DNA of 64,000 nucleotides from UBA7446 sp049596455. GTDB lineage: Bacteria; Bacteroidota; Bacteroidia; Flavobacteriales; Flavobacteriaceae. Both the position numbers and the translations under genes were made by a program. The DNA lies in the NCBI GenBank assembly GCA_049596455.1, contig JBMYLP010000008.1:1-64000 (forward strand), in the 5' to 3' direction. Position 1 is the stretch's first letter; every line of letters starts with the position of its first letter. The notes below the pieces were generated by a model. It had not been told where the DNA came from and did not search any database. It saw only the letters and a program-made list of their open reading frames with translations. Positions 24,808 to 35,019 of the stretch are shown here, one piece after another.

Positions 24808-27800
24808 ATGAAAAACAATGTTTTTAACATGCTTTTCTTCCTTATTGCTTTGTCGGGTTTTTCACAATCCAGCAATGTTCAGATAGAAAACACCAACAGC
24901 GGCACCAAATTGGTAGTCGACGGAAAAGATTTCATGGTCAATGGAATGAATTGGGACTACTTCCCAAGAGGAACTAACTATTCCTTTAGCTTATGGAATC
25001 AATCAGATGACTTTATTATAGCAGCCCTTGATGCTGAAATGGGATTGCTCAAAAACATGGGCGTGAACACCATTAGATCCTATACAGGTATTCAGCCACG
25101 CTGGATACAGTATATCTATGAAAATTATGGGATACATACCATACTTAATCACTCTTTTGGACGCTATGGCCTAACGCTTGACGGCACTTGGGTGCCTGTT
25201 ACCGACTATAGAGACGAGAAGACAAAAGAGTTACTTATGTCTGAAGTTACTGCCCTTGCAGCGGAATACAAAGACACTCCAGGGTTATTAATGTTTTTGC
25301 TAGGAAACGAAAATAATTATGGTTTGTTCTGGGCTGGTGCCGAAACAGAAGACTTCCCAGACGAAGAAGACCAGCGCAGAGCCGTGGGTGAAAATCGTGG
25401 AAGACCTATGTACAAACTTATGAACGACGCAGCTAAAGCCATTAAGGCAATTGACGGCTCACGCCCTGTGGCGATTTGTAACGGGGATTTACTATTCTTA
25501 GATATTATAGCAGATGAGTGTCCAGACGTTGATGTTTATGGTACCAACATGTATCGTGGTATTTCTTTTGGCGACACATTTGATCGTGTTAAAAACGAAT
25601 ACGGAAAGCCTGTACTCTTTACCGAGTTTGGTTCTGATGCGTTTAACGCACTTTCAAATCAAGAAGACCAAAAGGCACAAGCCACCTATATGGTTGGACA
25701 ATGGAAAGAAATTTATGCCAATGCTGCTGGACTTGGTAAAGCAGGCAACTCTATTGGAGGATGTACGTTCCAGTTTAGTGATGGTTGGTGGAAATACGGA
25801 CAAACCGACAACCTTGAAGTTCATGACAATAACGCTTCTTGGTCTAATGGCGGTTATCAGTTTGATTACAAGCCCGGACAAAACAACATGAACGAAGAGT
25901 GGTTTGGGATTTGTGCTAAAGGTCCAAACAACGCACGTGGATTATATGATTTATATCCAAGAGCAGCGTACTACGCACTGAAAGAAGCGCACACGCTAAA
26001 CCCTTATGCAGCGGGTGTTGATGCTGCTTTTGTTGAAAACCACTTTAACAACATTCAAATTATGGATGCTGTGCTTCGCGCCCGTGGCGATAAAGCTGCA
26101 ATGGGAGGAGGTGAAAAAATTCGCTTGAGCAATCTACGCGCAGAATTTACATCATACAATACAGGTGGTAGTTTACTAACTACTCCAAATACACCAAACC
26201 CCGATGAAACGGCTTATCCAGACCAACTTGGATTTGATCATATGGAATCGTTTTTTGTAGGGGTTGAAGGAAACCCTGCACCAGGGATGCGTGCCGAAGT
26301 AAATGTGAATGTCTTAGGGAATGTGGCAAACAATCCTATTGATGAAATTTTCTACGAAAATAGAGGAAGAGCACAAAAAATGCTTTCACCAGATGGCACA
26401 GTAACCATCAATGATCCAAACCGAGTTCAGTTGTACAACGCTGAATTTGAGTGGAACGCCAAGAACTTTGACCTTAGAGGATTTTACAGAACAGGACACT
26501 ACCACTGGGCGTATGAGGGAGATATTTTCAACTTATATCCAGAAGCCTATTATGGACCTAACTTAGATATTTACAATGGTGAAATTTTAGGAGCTGAACT
26601 TGATGCTAAAGGAGCACTTTCGGGACTTAAAGCAGCTTTTGGACCTCAACTATGGTGGGGCGCAAATCCAACCGTACTTTTAAAGTATTCTAAAGAATTG
26701 TTTAAATGGACCGTAACAGGAGTATATCATAGAGATATTACCACCAATATTGAATACGACGAAAGCGGAAGACGTGTATTAGACGAAAACCAACTACGAA
26801 GTGGTGTAATTCCAGCGTTCCCAACCGAGCGTGCAACCATTGCATTTGAGCGTAAATTTGGAAATGTGGGCATCACTCTTGGAGGTATATGGGGTGGAAG
26901 TCCATTAAATGGCAGTTCGTTTCAAACAGTTGACAAAGACCTACATGTTGTATTAGTGGATAAAATTAATGCCGATGACAACTGGGGTGCTAAAGCTAAA
27001 ATCACTTATCAAAAAGGTAGATTTAACTGGTATGCACAGGGCTCGTACATGGGCTTAGTTGCCAATGGTGGTGCTGATCAAACCAGAACCTTTACAGGAT
27101 GGAGACTTAAAGACTCTGGTAGTGGAAACATGACCAATGTACTTTCAGGATTTACCTATTTGACAGGGAATCTTCAAATTGCACCAAACTTCATGTATCA
27201 AAAACCATTGGTTGACCCTATGCCAAATACGTCATTTGGCCCGGGAAGATTACGTAACGTAATTGATGACCCATTTGCGGTTCGTGGTGGAAACAGGGAA
27301 ACAATGGGCGCAGAAATTTTATTCACCCTTGACCCAACACCTGGAACGTGGATGTACGAGTGGAACAACGATGTGGTAGAAGATGCCAAGTTTGCCATGA
27401 GTGCGGGCTTTGTGTTTAGACACCTTCCGACAACGCAAGATGCGCACATAGGTTTCTTAGCCAATCGTCAGTTTTTTGCCTTTGGACAAAGTACACCGGC
27501 AGAGGATCTTTGGGAAGCACATACACGTATTGTGTCTAAAGTAAGCCCTGAGTTGGGGATGATTGGTAATTTCTACTACGGTAACGGACAAGGTAACGGA
27601 GACTCTGAGCGTACCATTACGCGATTTGGCGGCGATGTTAGAATGATTTATAAAAACATGAAACTCATGTCGCATGTTAAAGTAAACGATTGGGGTCCAT
27701 TTGACTACCACCGTGACTTTAACCTTACGTACCCATTGCAGTTGATGGTAGATCTTTCAACATCGCTTGGAAAGCAAGACTGGTTTGGGTTGCCAAACAC

Positions 27801-27969
27801 GCAAATTGGTATTCGCGGAACATGGAGGTCTTTAGATCAATACTCTCCTCGTTTTACTCCTAATACCACGCCTGAGTTTTCGCAAGTGCCTGTTATTAGC
27901 CCCGTTGGATTTCCAAACGGGACAGAGTGGGAAATTAGAACATATGTTCACATTAATATTGGAAAATAA
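24808..27969 (+). CDS. clan GH-A (GH2-C-like) glycosidase domain fused to a putative outer-membrane beta-barrel
   Basis: 1053 residues; signal peptide ends ALSGFSQ with no lipobox. Residues about 25-395 form a TIM-barrel glycosidase: FMVNGMNWDYFPRGTNYSFS, LGNENNYG with candidate acid/base E168, and LFTEFGSDA with candidate nucleophile E273. It resembles the GH2 C-terminal barrel more than GH5, GH17 or GH30. Residues about 440-1053 are rich in alternating amphipathic strands (for example WTVTGVYHRDITTNIEY, VGITLGGIWGGS, FNWYAQGSYMGLVANG) and end ...TYVHINIGK, as in a beta-barrel outer-membrane protein. It leads the enzyme part of the PUL; a barrel-anchored surface or periplasmic beta-glucanase is inferred. 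Confidence 0.7.
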   Translation: MKNNVFNMLFFLIALSGFSQSSNVQIENTNSGTKLVVDGKDFMVNGMNWDYFPRGTNYSFSLWNQSDDFIIAALDAEMGLLKNMGVNTIRSYTGIQPRWIQYIYENYGIHTILNHSFGRYGLTLDGTWVPVTDYRDEKTKELLMSEVTALAAEYKDTPGLLMFLLGNENNYGLFWAGAETEDFPDEEDQRRAVGENRGRPMYKLMNDAAKAIKAIDGSRPVAICNGDLLFLDIIADECPDVDVYGTNMYRGISFGDTFDRVKNEYGKPVLFTEFGSDAFNALSNQEDQKAQATYMVGQWKEIYANAAGLGKAGNSIGGCTFQFSDGWWKYGQTDNLEVHDNNASWSNGGYQFDYKPGQNNMNEEWFGICAKGPNNARGLYDLYPRAAYYALKEAHTLNPYAAGVDAAFVENHFNNIQIMDAVLRARGDKAAMGGGEKIRLSNLRAEFTSYNTGGSLLTTPNTPNPDETAYPDQLGFDHMESFFVGVEGNPAPGMRAEVNVNVLGNVANNPIDEIFYENRGRAQKMLSPDGTVTINDPNRVQLYNAEFEWNAKNFDLRGFYRTGHYHWAYEGDIFNLYPEAYYGPNLDIYNGEILGAELDAKGALSGLKAAFGPQLWWGANPTVLLKYSKELFKWTVTGVYHRDITTNIEYDESGRRVLDENQLRSGVIPAFPTERATIAFERKFGNVGITLGGIWGGSPLNGSSFQTVDKDLHVVLVDKINADDNWGAKAKITYQKGRFNWYAQGSYMGLVANGGADQTRTFTGWRLKDSGSGNMTNVLSGFTYLTGNLQIAPNFMYQKPLVDPMPNTSFGPGRLRNVIDDPFAVRGGNRETMGAEILFTLDPTPGTWMYEWNNDVVEDAKFAMSAGFVFRHLPTTQDAHIGFLANRQFFAFGQSTPAEDLWEAHTRIVSKVSPELGMIGNFYYGNGQGNGDSERTITRFGGDVRMIYKNMKLMSHVKVNDWGPFDYHRDFNLTYPLQLMVDLSTSLGKQDWFGLPNTQIGIRGTWRSLDQYSPRFTPNTTPEFSQVPVISPVGFPNGTEWEIRTYVHINIGK

Positions 27970-27983
27970 TAAAACAGCATAAA

Positions 27984-29402
27984 ATGAAAATATTTAAGTT
28001 TAAATCATATTTCACACTTGCTGCTATAGCACTAGTGGCTGCTACAGTAAGTTGTGAACGTGGGTTTTCGGATGAAATAGCAGTAGCTAAATATCCCTCA
28101 ACTCCAGAAGTATTTACAGACTTTCCGGTAGGTCTAACAGATGCATTTTTTGTGTCGTTTGACCCTGCCGATGGAGCCAATGTTAATGGCTTTGGAACGG
28201 ATGAAAGCGAAGCGTACAGAGGAAACACGTCTATCCGTATAGAAGTGCCCGCACCTAACGATCCCGATGGAGGATTTATTGGTGGCATCTTTTTGGATAG
28301 AGGCAATGGAAGAGATTTAACAGCCTACGATGCATTAACGTTTTGGGCTAAAGGATCTACAACTGCCGATGTGGGCTTGTTTGGTTTTGGAACTGATTTT
28401 GAAGGGGATAAGTATGCCGCAAGCTTAAGTGATGTGGCCTTATCAACAGCATGGAAGCAATATATTATTCCTATTCCTGATGCATCAAAACTGGTGCAAG
28501 AAAAAGGGATGTTTGTGTTTTCTGCTGGAACACTCAGCACCAACGGTATGGGCTTCACTATTTGGATAGACGAAATCCGATTCGAAAAATTAGGCAACAT
28601 TGCGCAGCCCAGACCCTCCATTTTTGATGGTAATGATAATGAAACGGCTGCATTTAAGGGTGATAAAATTAATGTTACAGGTACATCGCAGACCTTTAAT
28701 ATGGGTGATGGTTCAGATGTAACGGTTACAGCAGCAGCAAGCTATTTTGACTATAAATCGTCAGACCCCTTTGTGGCACAAGTAAGTGAAGATGGTGTTA
28801 TTACTGTAGTGGGGTTAGGAACTGCAACAATCACAGCTAGCCTTAACGGAGTTGATGCTGTAGGGTCTCTTGAAATTGAAGCTACAGAACTTAATTTCCC
28901 TCCTGCTCCGGTACCAACCCACTCAGCAGCAGATGTGATTTCCATTTTTAGTGATGCCTACACTAGTGCAGCGGGAATTAATTTCGATCCTAGGTGGTTA
29001 GGCTCAACCACAGAATATAAAGTCTATTCCGCTGGCGGAGATGAGTTTTCTGCGTATAAGAACAACAATTATACAGGTATTGTTTTCGATGAAAACCCAA
29101 TTGATGCCTCTTCAAAAACACATATGCATGTAGATGTCTTAGTCGAAGAAGCAGGGTCTACTAAAGTTGATTTTCAAATTAGAGATATAGGTGCCAACGG
29201 AAAAATAAATTCAGATAATAATGGATTCCCAATTGATGACGATAAGGATTACAGATTTACAGCTGATGGACTTACAGTAGGCGAGTGGAAATCATTTGAA
29301 ATTCCTTTGGCGGGAAATTTAGCCAGCCAAAAAGATAAAATTGGTCTAATTGTTTTGGTAGGAGGTCCAAATTTCATTTTGGATAATATTTATTTCTATT
29401 AA
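27984..29402 (+). CDS. carbohydrate-binding lipoprotein with two CBM-like domains and a Big_2-like domain
   Basis: 472 residues. The lipobox VSC puts the lipid on Cys 25; the next residues (ERGFSDE) are acidic. Residues about 40-205 form a jelly-roll module (AYDALTFWAKGSTTADVGLFGFG; ending in WIDEIRFEK), 225-300 an Ig-like bacterial Big_2 domain (VSEDGVITVVGLGTATITAS), and 315-472 a second jelly-roll ending in FILDNIYFY. No catalytic motifs are seen. It probably binds glucan at the cell surface next to the GH16 enzymes encoded immediately downstream. Confidence 0.8.
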   Translation: MKIFKFKSYFTLAAIALVAATVSCERGFSDEIAVAKYPSTPEVFTDFPVGLTDAFFVSFDPADGANVNGFGTDESEAYRGNTSIRIEVPAPNDPDGGFIGGIFLDRGNGRDLTAYDALTFWAKGSTTADVGLFGFGTDFEGDKYAASLSDVALSTAWKQYIIPIPDASKLVQEKGMFVFSAGTLSTNGMGFTIWIDEIRFEKLGNIAQPRPSIFDGNDNETAAFKGDKINVTGTSQTFNMGDGSDVTVTAAASYFDYKSSDPFVAQVSEDGVITVVGLGTATITASLNGVDAVGSLEIEATELNFPPAPVPTHSAADVISIFSDAYTSAAGINFDPRWLGSTTEYKVYSAGGDEFSAYKNNNYTGIVFDENPIDASSKTHMHVDVLVEEAGSTKVDFQIRDIGANGKINSDNNGFPIDDDKDYRFTADGLTVGEWKSFEIPLAGNLASQKDKIGLIVLVGGPNFILDNIYFY

Positions 29403-29439
29403 CTCAAGACATCATTACAAATTTGAAAATAAAACATTT

Positions 29440-30285
29440 ATGAAAGGTTTATTAAAATTAATTAAAATGCAATGGCTATCCTTTTATGGGGTAGCGATTG
29501 CCTGTGTTGCGCTTATTGCAAGCTGTAACCCAGACGAAACCCAGGTAGTGGCTCAATTTCAGACCATTTCCATGCACGACGAGTTTAGCGATGATGGAGC
29601 ACCCAATAGTGATATCTGGGGGTACGATATTGGAACAGGCGATAACGGCTGGGGAAACAACGAGCTGCAATACTACACAGACCGCGCAGCAAATGCTGTG
29701 GTAGAAAACGGCATGCTAAAAATTACAGCCGTCAAAGAGGCCTATGAGGGTGCTGCATATACTTCTGCAAGATTGCTCACAAAAGGTAAGTTTGAGCAAA
29801 AATACGGTCGCTTTGAAGCGCGAATTAAACTGCCTTGGGGACAAGGGATGTGGCCCGCTTTTTGGCTGCTTGGCGCAAACCATGAAACTGTAGGATGGCC
29901 ACAATGTGGCGAAATAGATATCATGGAAAACCGCGGATCTGAGCCAACAGTAATTGGTGGAAGTTTACACGGACCAGGATATTCTGCCGGGAATTCTTTA
30001 ACCAAAGCGTATGAGCTCACAAATGATCGTTTCGACACTGGATTTCATGTCTTTGGGATAGAGTGGGGTGAAGATTACGTCAACTACTATGTTGATGGAG
30101 TGCTTTACAACCAGATTACACGTGCAGACGTTGAAGAAGTAAAAGGCGAATGGGTTTTTGATCAACCGTTTTTTATTATCATCAACCTTGCTGTTGGAGG
30201 TAATTACGGTGGAGCACCAAACGACGCTACTGTTTTCCCACAAGAAATGCTTGTGGATTATGTAAGAGTATTCGCTGCCGAATAA
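29440..30285 (+). CDS. GH16 endo-beta-1,3-glucanase (laminarinase) lipoprotein
   Basis: 281 residues. Signal with lipobox IASC (Cys 29), then NPDE. The rest is one GH16 jelly-roll: DEFSDDGAPNSDIWGYDIGTG, NNELQYYTDRAANAVV, and the beta-bulge catalytic motif GEIDIMENRG with nucleophile E158, D160 and acid/base E163. The bulge (ExDxxE) and WPAFWLLG are typical of laminarinases (GH16_3) rather than agarases or carrageenases. A second GH16 follows after 1 nt. Likely surface endo-cleavage of laminarin. Confidence 0.93.
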   Translation: MKGLLKLIKMQWLSFYGVAIACVALIASCNPDETQVVAQFQTISMHDEFSDDGAPNSDIWGYDIGTGDNGWGNNELQYYTDRAANAVVENGMLKITAVKEAYEGAAYTSARLLTKGKFEQKYGRFEARIKLPWGQGMWPAFWLLGANHETVGWPQCGEIDIMENRGSEPTVIGGSLHGPGYSAGNSLTKAYELTNDRFDTGFHVFGIEWGEDYVNYYVDGVLYNQITRADVEEVKGEWVFDQPFFIIINLAVGGNYGGAPNDATVFPQEMLVDYVRVFAAE

Positions 30286-30286
30286 A

Positions 30287-31417
30287 ATGAAAGGAACACT
30301 AGTTCGCTTACTGTTAATTTTTTTGCTTATCGGTTGTGAGAAGGATAAAACCCCCACAACCGATGGCGAAGAAAGTACGGCTGTTACTAATCTAACATTA
30401 GATATTAACTTACTAGGTCGTGATCAGTCCAATCCACATGGCGATGGCTCTGGAGTTGCTCAATTTAAGGCAACAGCCACCAATGCCGCTCGCTTTGATT
30501 TTAGGGTGGACAACGGTACTGCACAGGAAAGCAGTTCGGGTGAACTAATTTATTCATTCACCAAAGAAGGAACATACACCTACAAGGTAACAGCAATTGC
30601 CTACTCAGACACTAATTTATCTGATTCTATTTCCAAAGAAATTATTGCACGCGTGGCACCGCCTACCAAATACGGGATGACACAAGTGTGGGAGGACGAA
30701 TTTGATTACAGTGGCGAGGTAGATGTGAACAAATGGCATCATCAAGTGATTCCTATTTCAGGTGACAATTGGGCAAATAACGAAGTGCAACATTACACAG
30801 ACAGATCGATAAACTCGTTTGTCAGCGACGGTACCCTTAAAATTGTAGCCAAAAAAGAAAACTACACATTTAGAGGAGTTACCAAAAACTACACTTCTGC
30901 ACGGCTTAATTCTAAATTTGACTTTAAGTACGGGCGTGTTGATATTCGTGCCAAATTACCTGCCGAAGCAGGTACATGGCCTGCCTTTTGGACATTAGGC
31001 ACCAACATTAATGAAGTTGGAAATTATCACGGCAGTACTTATGGCAGTGTGGGTTGGCCCAGATGTGGTGAGATTGATATCATGGAGCAAAGAGGAGATG
31101 CCAAAAATACCCTTATTGGCCACCTCCATTGGGGAAACACTGACGATGGTGTTTACGTTAACGATGGCGGAACAAAAACCATTCAAAACGCATCTACTAC
31201 TTTTAATTTATACTCTCTGATATGGAATAAAGATGAGATTAAAATCTTATTCAACGATGAAGTATTTTATCAGCACCCAAACACTACCAAAATGCCTTAC
31301 GACAACCCACATTATGTGTTGTTTAATATTGCCATGGGGGGTACTCTTGGTGGAGCTATTCCTGCCAATTTCGCCCAATCCGTAATGGAGGTGGACTATA
31401 TTAGAATTTATCAATAA
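30287..31417 (+). CDS. GH16 laminarinase lipoprotein with N-terminal PKD-like domain
   Basis: 376 residues. Lipobox IGC (Cys 16), then a PKD/Ig-like domain (about 35-120, with GTYTYKVTAIAYSD) and a GH16 domain (about 128-376). Catalytic motif GEIDIMEQRG gives E262, D264 and E267, again the bulge type. NNEVQHYTDRS and WPAFWTLGTNI match laminarinases. It differs from its upstream neighbour by the extra module and a longer loop (YHGSTYGSVGWP), so the two may differ in substrate fit or processivity. The genes are 1 nt apart. Confidence 0.92.
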   Translation: MKGTLVRLLLIFLLIGCEKDKTPTTDGEESTAVTNLTLDINLLGRDQSNPHGDGSGVAQFKATATNAARFDFRVDNGTAQESSSGELIYSFTKEGTYTYKVTAIAYSDTNLSDSISKEIIARVAPPTKYGMTQVWEDEFDYSGEVDVNKWHHQVIPISGDNWANNEVQHYTDRSINSFVSDGTLKIVAKKENYTFRGVTKNYTSARLNSKFDFKYGRVDIRAKLPAEAGTWPAFWTLGTNINEVGNYHGSTYGSVGWPRCGEIDIMEQRGDAKNTLIGHLHWGNTDDGVYVNDGGTKTIQNASTTFNLYSLIWNKDEIKILFNDEVFYQHPNTTKMPYDNPHYVLFNIAMGGTLGGAIPANFAQSVMEVDYIRIYQ

Positions 31418-31443
31418 CCAAATCTTAAATCAACCTATTTTTG

Positions 31444-34400
31444 ATGTTTTTTGAAAATAAAAATAACGACTGGACTCACGAGACCGTAGATACAATGAAT
31501 TTAAGATCAACAACACCTAACGACGCTATCTATTTTGGCGCACAAGGAACTAAATTTTCAACCAAAGAAGTTAAAGGAAAGGAAATAACACAAAACGGCG
31601 AAACATTCTACAAGATTTCAAACGTAGATGGTATGCGTCCGTTTTTTATGAGCATTGTTAGCAATTCCAATCACTGGATGTTTATTTCTAGTAAAGGCAG
31701 TTTGTCTGCTGGACGGCAGAACAGCAATTATGCTTTATTTCCATATTATACGGACGATAAAATCACTGAGTCGGCAGAAACAACTGGCAGCAAGACAATT
31801 TTTATTGTTACCAAATCGGATAAAAATTTCTTGTGGGAACCCTTTTCGGAGCGTCATAACGGCGTGTATAATATTACACGTAATCTTTACAAAAACACCT
31901 TTGGCAATAAAATAATTTTTGAGGAAATCAATCACGACTTAGAGGTTAGCTTCACCTATGAGTGGAACTCTAGCGATAAGTATGGGTTTGTTCGAAAATC
32001 ATGCGTTAATAATACAGGTGCTGATCACATTACTATAAAACTATTAGATGGAATTCAAAACATCTTACCTAATGGAGTAGACCCTGCATTGCAAAACGCG
32101 AGTAGTAATCTTGTAGATGCTTACAAAAAATGTGAGTTGGAAGAAGATACAGGTCTTGGTATTTATTCGTTGAGTGCCATTATTGTAGACCGCGCCGAGC
32201 CAAGTGAGTCCCTAAAGGCAAATGTCGTTTGGTCGATTGGGCTTGACAACTCCAAAAAACTTATTTCATCGCTTCAATTAGATAGGTTCCGCAGTGGACA
32301 AGACCTATCACAGGAAGTAGATATCAAAGCTGAAAAAGGCGCGTATTTTGTTACAGACACCATCACATTACATGGCGGCGAAGCTAAGCGCTGGATGCTG
32401 GTGGCAGATGTCAACAAAACCATTTCGGATATTGTTGCTATCAAAGAAGACTTACTTCACAACTCCAATTTGGAAACGGAAGTATTGGATGATGTTGTAC
32501 ATGGTTCCAAACACTTGATTCAGTTGGTAGGAGCTGCAGATGGTTTGCAAATGACAAACGACCGCCTGCGTAACATACGCCATTTTGCCAATACCATGTT
32601 TAACATTATGCGTGGGGGGATTTTTGACAACAATTACCAAATTGAAAAGGCCGATTTTACAGCTTATATCGCGAACGCCAACCGAAAAGTACACAGATTA
32701 AAAGAAGCAGTTTTGGATGCACTTCCTGAGTTGTTTGATGTTAATCACCTTAAAGAAATTGCCGAAGCAGACGATAACAAAAACTTTAAACGTCTGTGTT
32801 TTGAGTATTTACCGCTGAAGTTTAGCCGCCGCCATGGCGATCCAAGTCGTCCATGGAACAGATTTTCGATTAACACCCGCACTGAACATGGGGACAAAAT
32901 TTTAGATTACGAAGGAAACTGGCGTGATATTTTCCAAAACTGGGAGGCGTTGGCACACTCGTATCCAGAGTTCATTGAGGGAATGATTCACAAATTCTTG
33001 AATGCCACTACCTTTGATGGGTATAACCCGTATCGCGTTACTAAAGGCGGATTTGATTGGGAGGCTATAGAACCAGACAATCCATGGTCGTATATTGGCT
33101 ATTGGGGTGATCATCAGATTATTTACCTCTTAAAGTTTTTGGAATTTATTGAGGATTATTATCCCAACAAACTGGAATCGTATTTCAAGCAAGATATGTT
33201 TGTCTATGCCAATGTACCCTACCGCATAAAGAGTTACCAAGACATTTTAAAAGACGCAAAAAACACTATAGATTTTGACTTCGAGCGAGAAGAAAACATT
33301 CACTTTAAGCGGGAAGAAATTGGTGTGGATGGCGCACTACTCCGAGACAATACGGTATTTATTTACAAGGTCAATTTCGTAGAGAAAATTTTGGCGACTG
33401 TTTTGGCAAAAATGTCAAACTTTATCCCTGAAGGTGGGATTTGGATGAACACCCAGCGCCCCGAATGGAATGATGCCAACAATGCCCTTGTTGGAAACGG
33501 GGTATCTATGGTAACCTTGTATTACTTGCGTCGTTTTTTACGCTTTTTTGAGACTGTTGTAACAAATTCTCAGCGTACAGATTTTTATATTTCTAAGGAG
33601 TTACGTGTATTTTTCACTCAAGTTACTGACGGTTTACAGCAACACAAATCGTTGTTAAACGGAACCATTTCAGACGCGGAAAGAAAAAGCGTTATGGATG
33701 TGCTTGGTGAAGCTGGAAGCCTATACCGTAACACGATTTATGACAATCGTTTTTCGGGAGATAAAGACGTTGTTACTAAAGAAGATTTAGTATCCTTTTT
33801 GGATGTAGCCACTGCATTTTTGGAACATTCCATAGAGGCAAATAAACGCAAAGACAATCTTTACCATGCGTACAACCTAATGACGGTAAATGGCTCAGAT
33901 GAAGTAAGTATTTCGCATCTTCCTGAAATGCTTGAAGGGCAAGTTGCTGTGCTTAGCTCGGGATATTTATCTGCAAAAGAAAGCCTTGAAGTGCTTGATG
34001 GCTTAAAGGCTAGTGCTTTGTTTAGACCTGACCAATACAGCTATATATTGTATCCAGACAAAGAACTTCCTCGTTTTGTCAATAAAAACACTATTCCTAA
34101 AGATAAAGTAGCAGCTTCAGCGTTGCTATCAAAACTAGTTGCAGACAATAATACTCAAGTGCTTTCGCAGGACTTACGCGGTGATTATCACTTTAACGGA
34201 AACTTTAACAATGCGGATAGTTTGCAAGCTGCACTTCAGGCATTGCCTGAGCAATACCAATCAATGGTAGCCAACGAAACTACTTACGTTGAGCAAGTTT
34301 TTGAAGATATCTTTGACCATAAATCCTTCACAGGGCGTTCGGGAACATTCTTCGGCTACGAAGGCTTAGGCTCTATTTATTGGCACATGGTGTCCAAACT

Positions 34401-34971
34401 GCTCTTAGCGGTGTATGAAATTACACGAGATGCTATTCAAGCCAACGAAGACCCGGTATTGGTGGGCAAATTATTTGACCATTATTTTGAAATCAATGCA
34501 GGTATTGGTGCACACAAATCACCTGAATTGTATGGAGCATTCCCCACAGATCCGTATTCGCACACTCCGGGCGGAAAAGGCGCACAACAGCCCGGTATGA
34601 CAGGGCAGGTAAAAGAAGACATCATCAGTCGTTTTGGTGAGCTTGGCGTTAGAGTAACCAAAGGCGTACTCAAATTTGACCCAACCATACTGCGAAGCGT
34701 TGAATTTTTAACTTCACCGCAAACGTTCCATTATGTAAGTGTAACAGGCGAGGCGTGTGACATTCCATTAGAAAAGGATACACTGGCTTTTACCTATTGT
34801 CAGGTACCTATTATTTATAAAAAATCAAAAACGGCAACTACCGAGGTGGTATTCCAGTCTGGCGAATCCCAAACATTTTCGTCAAATCAATTGGATGAAA
34901 GCGTTAGTGCTGCCCTTTTTCAACGAACGAATACCATTAACAAAATAATTGTTTCTGTTTTGAAAGAATAG
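31444..34971 (+). CDS. GH149-like beta-1,3-oligoglucan phosphorylase
   Basis: 1175 residues from ATG 31444, no signal peptide, so cytoplasmic. The early residues (FGAQGTKFSTKE, GMRPFFMSIVSNSNHWMFISS) resemble the beta-sandwich start of GH94/GH149 phosphorylases. The middle, with SYIGYWGDHQIIYLLKFLE, looks like the (alpha/alpha)6 core; D556 in YWGDHQ is my candidate catalytic acid (inference). Size and PUL setting (GH16, GH17, GH30, SusCD) fit GH149, whose bacterial members are about 1,100-1,200 residues and phosphorolyse beta-1,3-glucans to glucose-1-phosphate. GH94 is less likely because its usual DWND motif was not found. Confidence 0.78.
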   Translation: MFFENKNNDWTHETVDTMNLRSTTPNDAIYFGAQGTKFSTKEVKGKEITQNGETFYKISNVDGMRPFFMSIVSNSNHWMFISSKGSLSAGRQNSNYALFPYYTDDKITESAETTGSKTIFIVTKSDKNFLWEPFSERHNGVYNITRNLYKNTFGNKIIFEEINHDLEVSFTYEWNSSDKYGFVRKSCVNNTGADHITIKLLDGIQNILPNGVDPALQNASSNLVDAYKKCELEEDTGLGIYSLSAIIVDRAEPSESLKANVVWSIGLDNSKKLISSLQLDRFRSGQDLSQEVDIKAEKGAYFVTDTITLHGGEAKRWMLVADVNKTISDIVAIKEDLLHNSNLETEVLDDVVHGSKHLIQLVGAADGLQMTNDRLRNIRHFANTMFNIMRGGIFDNNYQIEKADFTAYIANANRKVHRLKEAVLDALPELFDVNHLKEIAEADDNKNFKRLCFEYLPLKFSRRHGDPSRPWNRFSINTRTEHGDKILDYEGNWRDIFQNWEALAHSYPEFIEGMIHKFLNATTFDGYNPYRVTKGGFDWEAIEPDNPWSYIGYWGDHQIIYLLKFLEFIEDYYPNKLESYFKQDMFVYANVPYRIKSYQDILKDAKNTIDFDFEREENIHFKREEIGVDGALLRDNTVFIYKVNFVEKILATVLAKMSNFIPEGGIWMNTQRPEWNDANNALVGNGVSMVTLYYLRRFLRFFETVVTNSQRTDFYISKELRVFFTQVTDGLQQHKSLLNGTISDAERKSVMDVLGEAGSLYRNTIYDNRFSGDKDVVTKEDLVSFLDVATAFLEHSIEANKRKDNLYHAYNLMTVNGSDEVSISHLPEMLEGQVAVLSSGYLSAKESLEVLDGLKASALFRPDQYSYILYPDKELPRFVNKNTIPKDKVAASALLSKLVADNNTQVLSQDLRGDYHFNGNFNNADSLQAALQALPEQYQSMVANETTYVEQVFEDIFDHKSFTGRSGTFFGYEGLGSIYWHMVSKLLLAVYEITRDAIQANEDPVLVGKLFDHYFEINAGIGAHKSPELYGAFPTDPYSHTPGGKGAQQPGMTGQVKEDIISRFGELGVRVTKGVLKFDPTILRSVEFLTSPQTFHYVSVTGEACDIPLEKDTLAFTYCQVPIIYKKSKTATTEVVFQSGESQTFSSNQLDESVSAALFQRTNTINKIIVSVLKE

Positions 34972-35019
34972 TATTTAACAAACAAAATCATTTGTGGATA
35001 TTGATTACCCCACTCAAAT

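Noticed and set aside
31444..34971. GH94 cellobiose/cellodextrin phosphorylase
   Set aside because: Larger than GH94 enzymes of this type, no DWND-like motif found, and the PUL is for beta-1,3-glucan.
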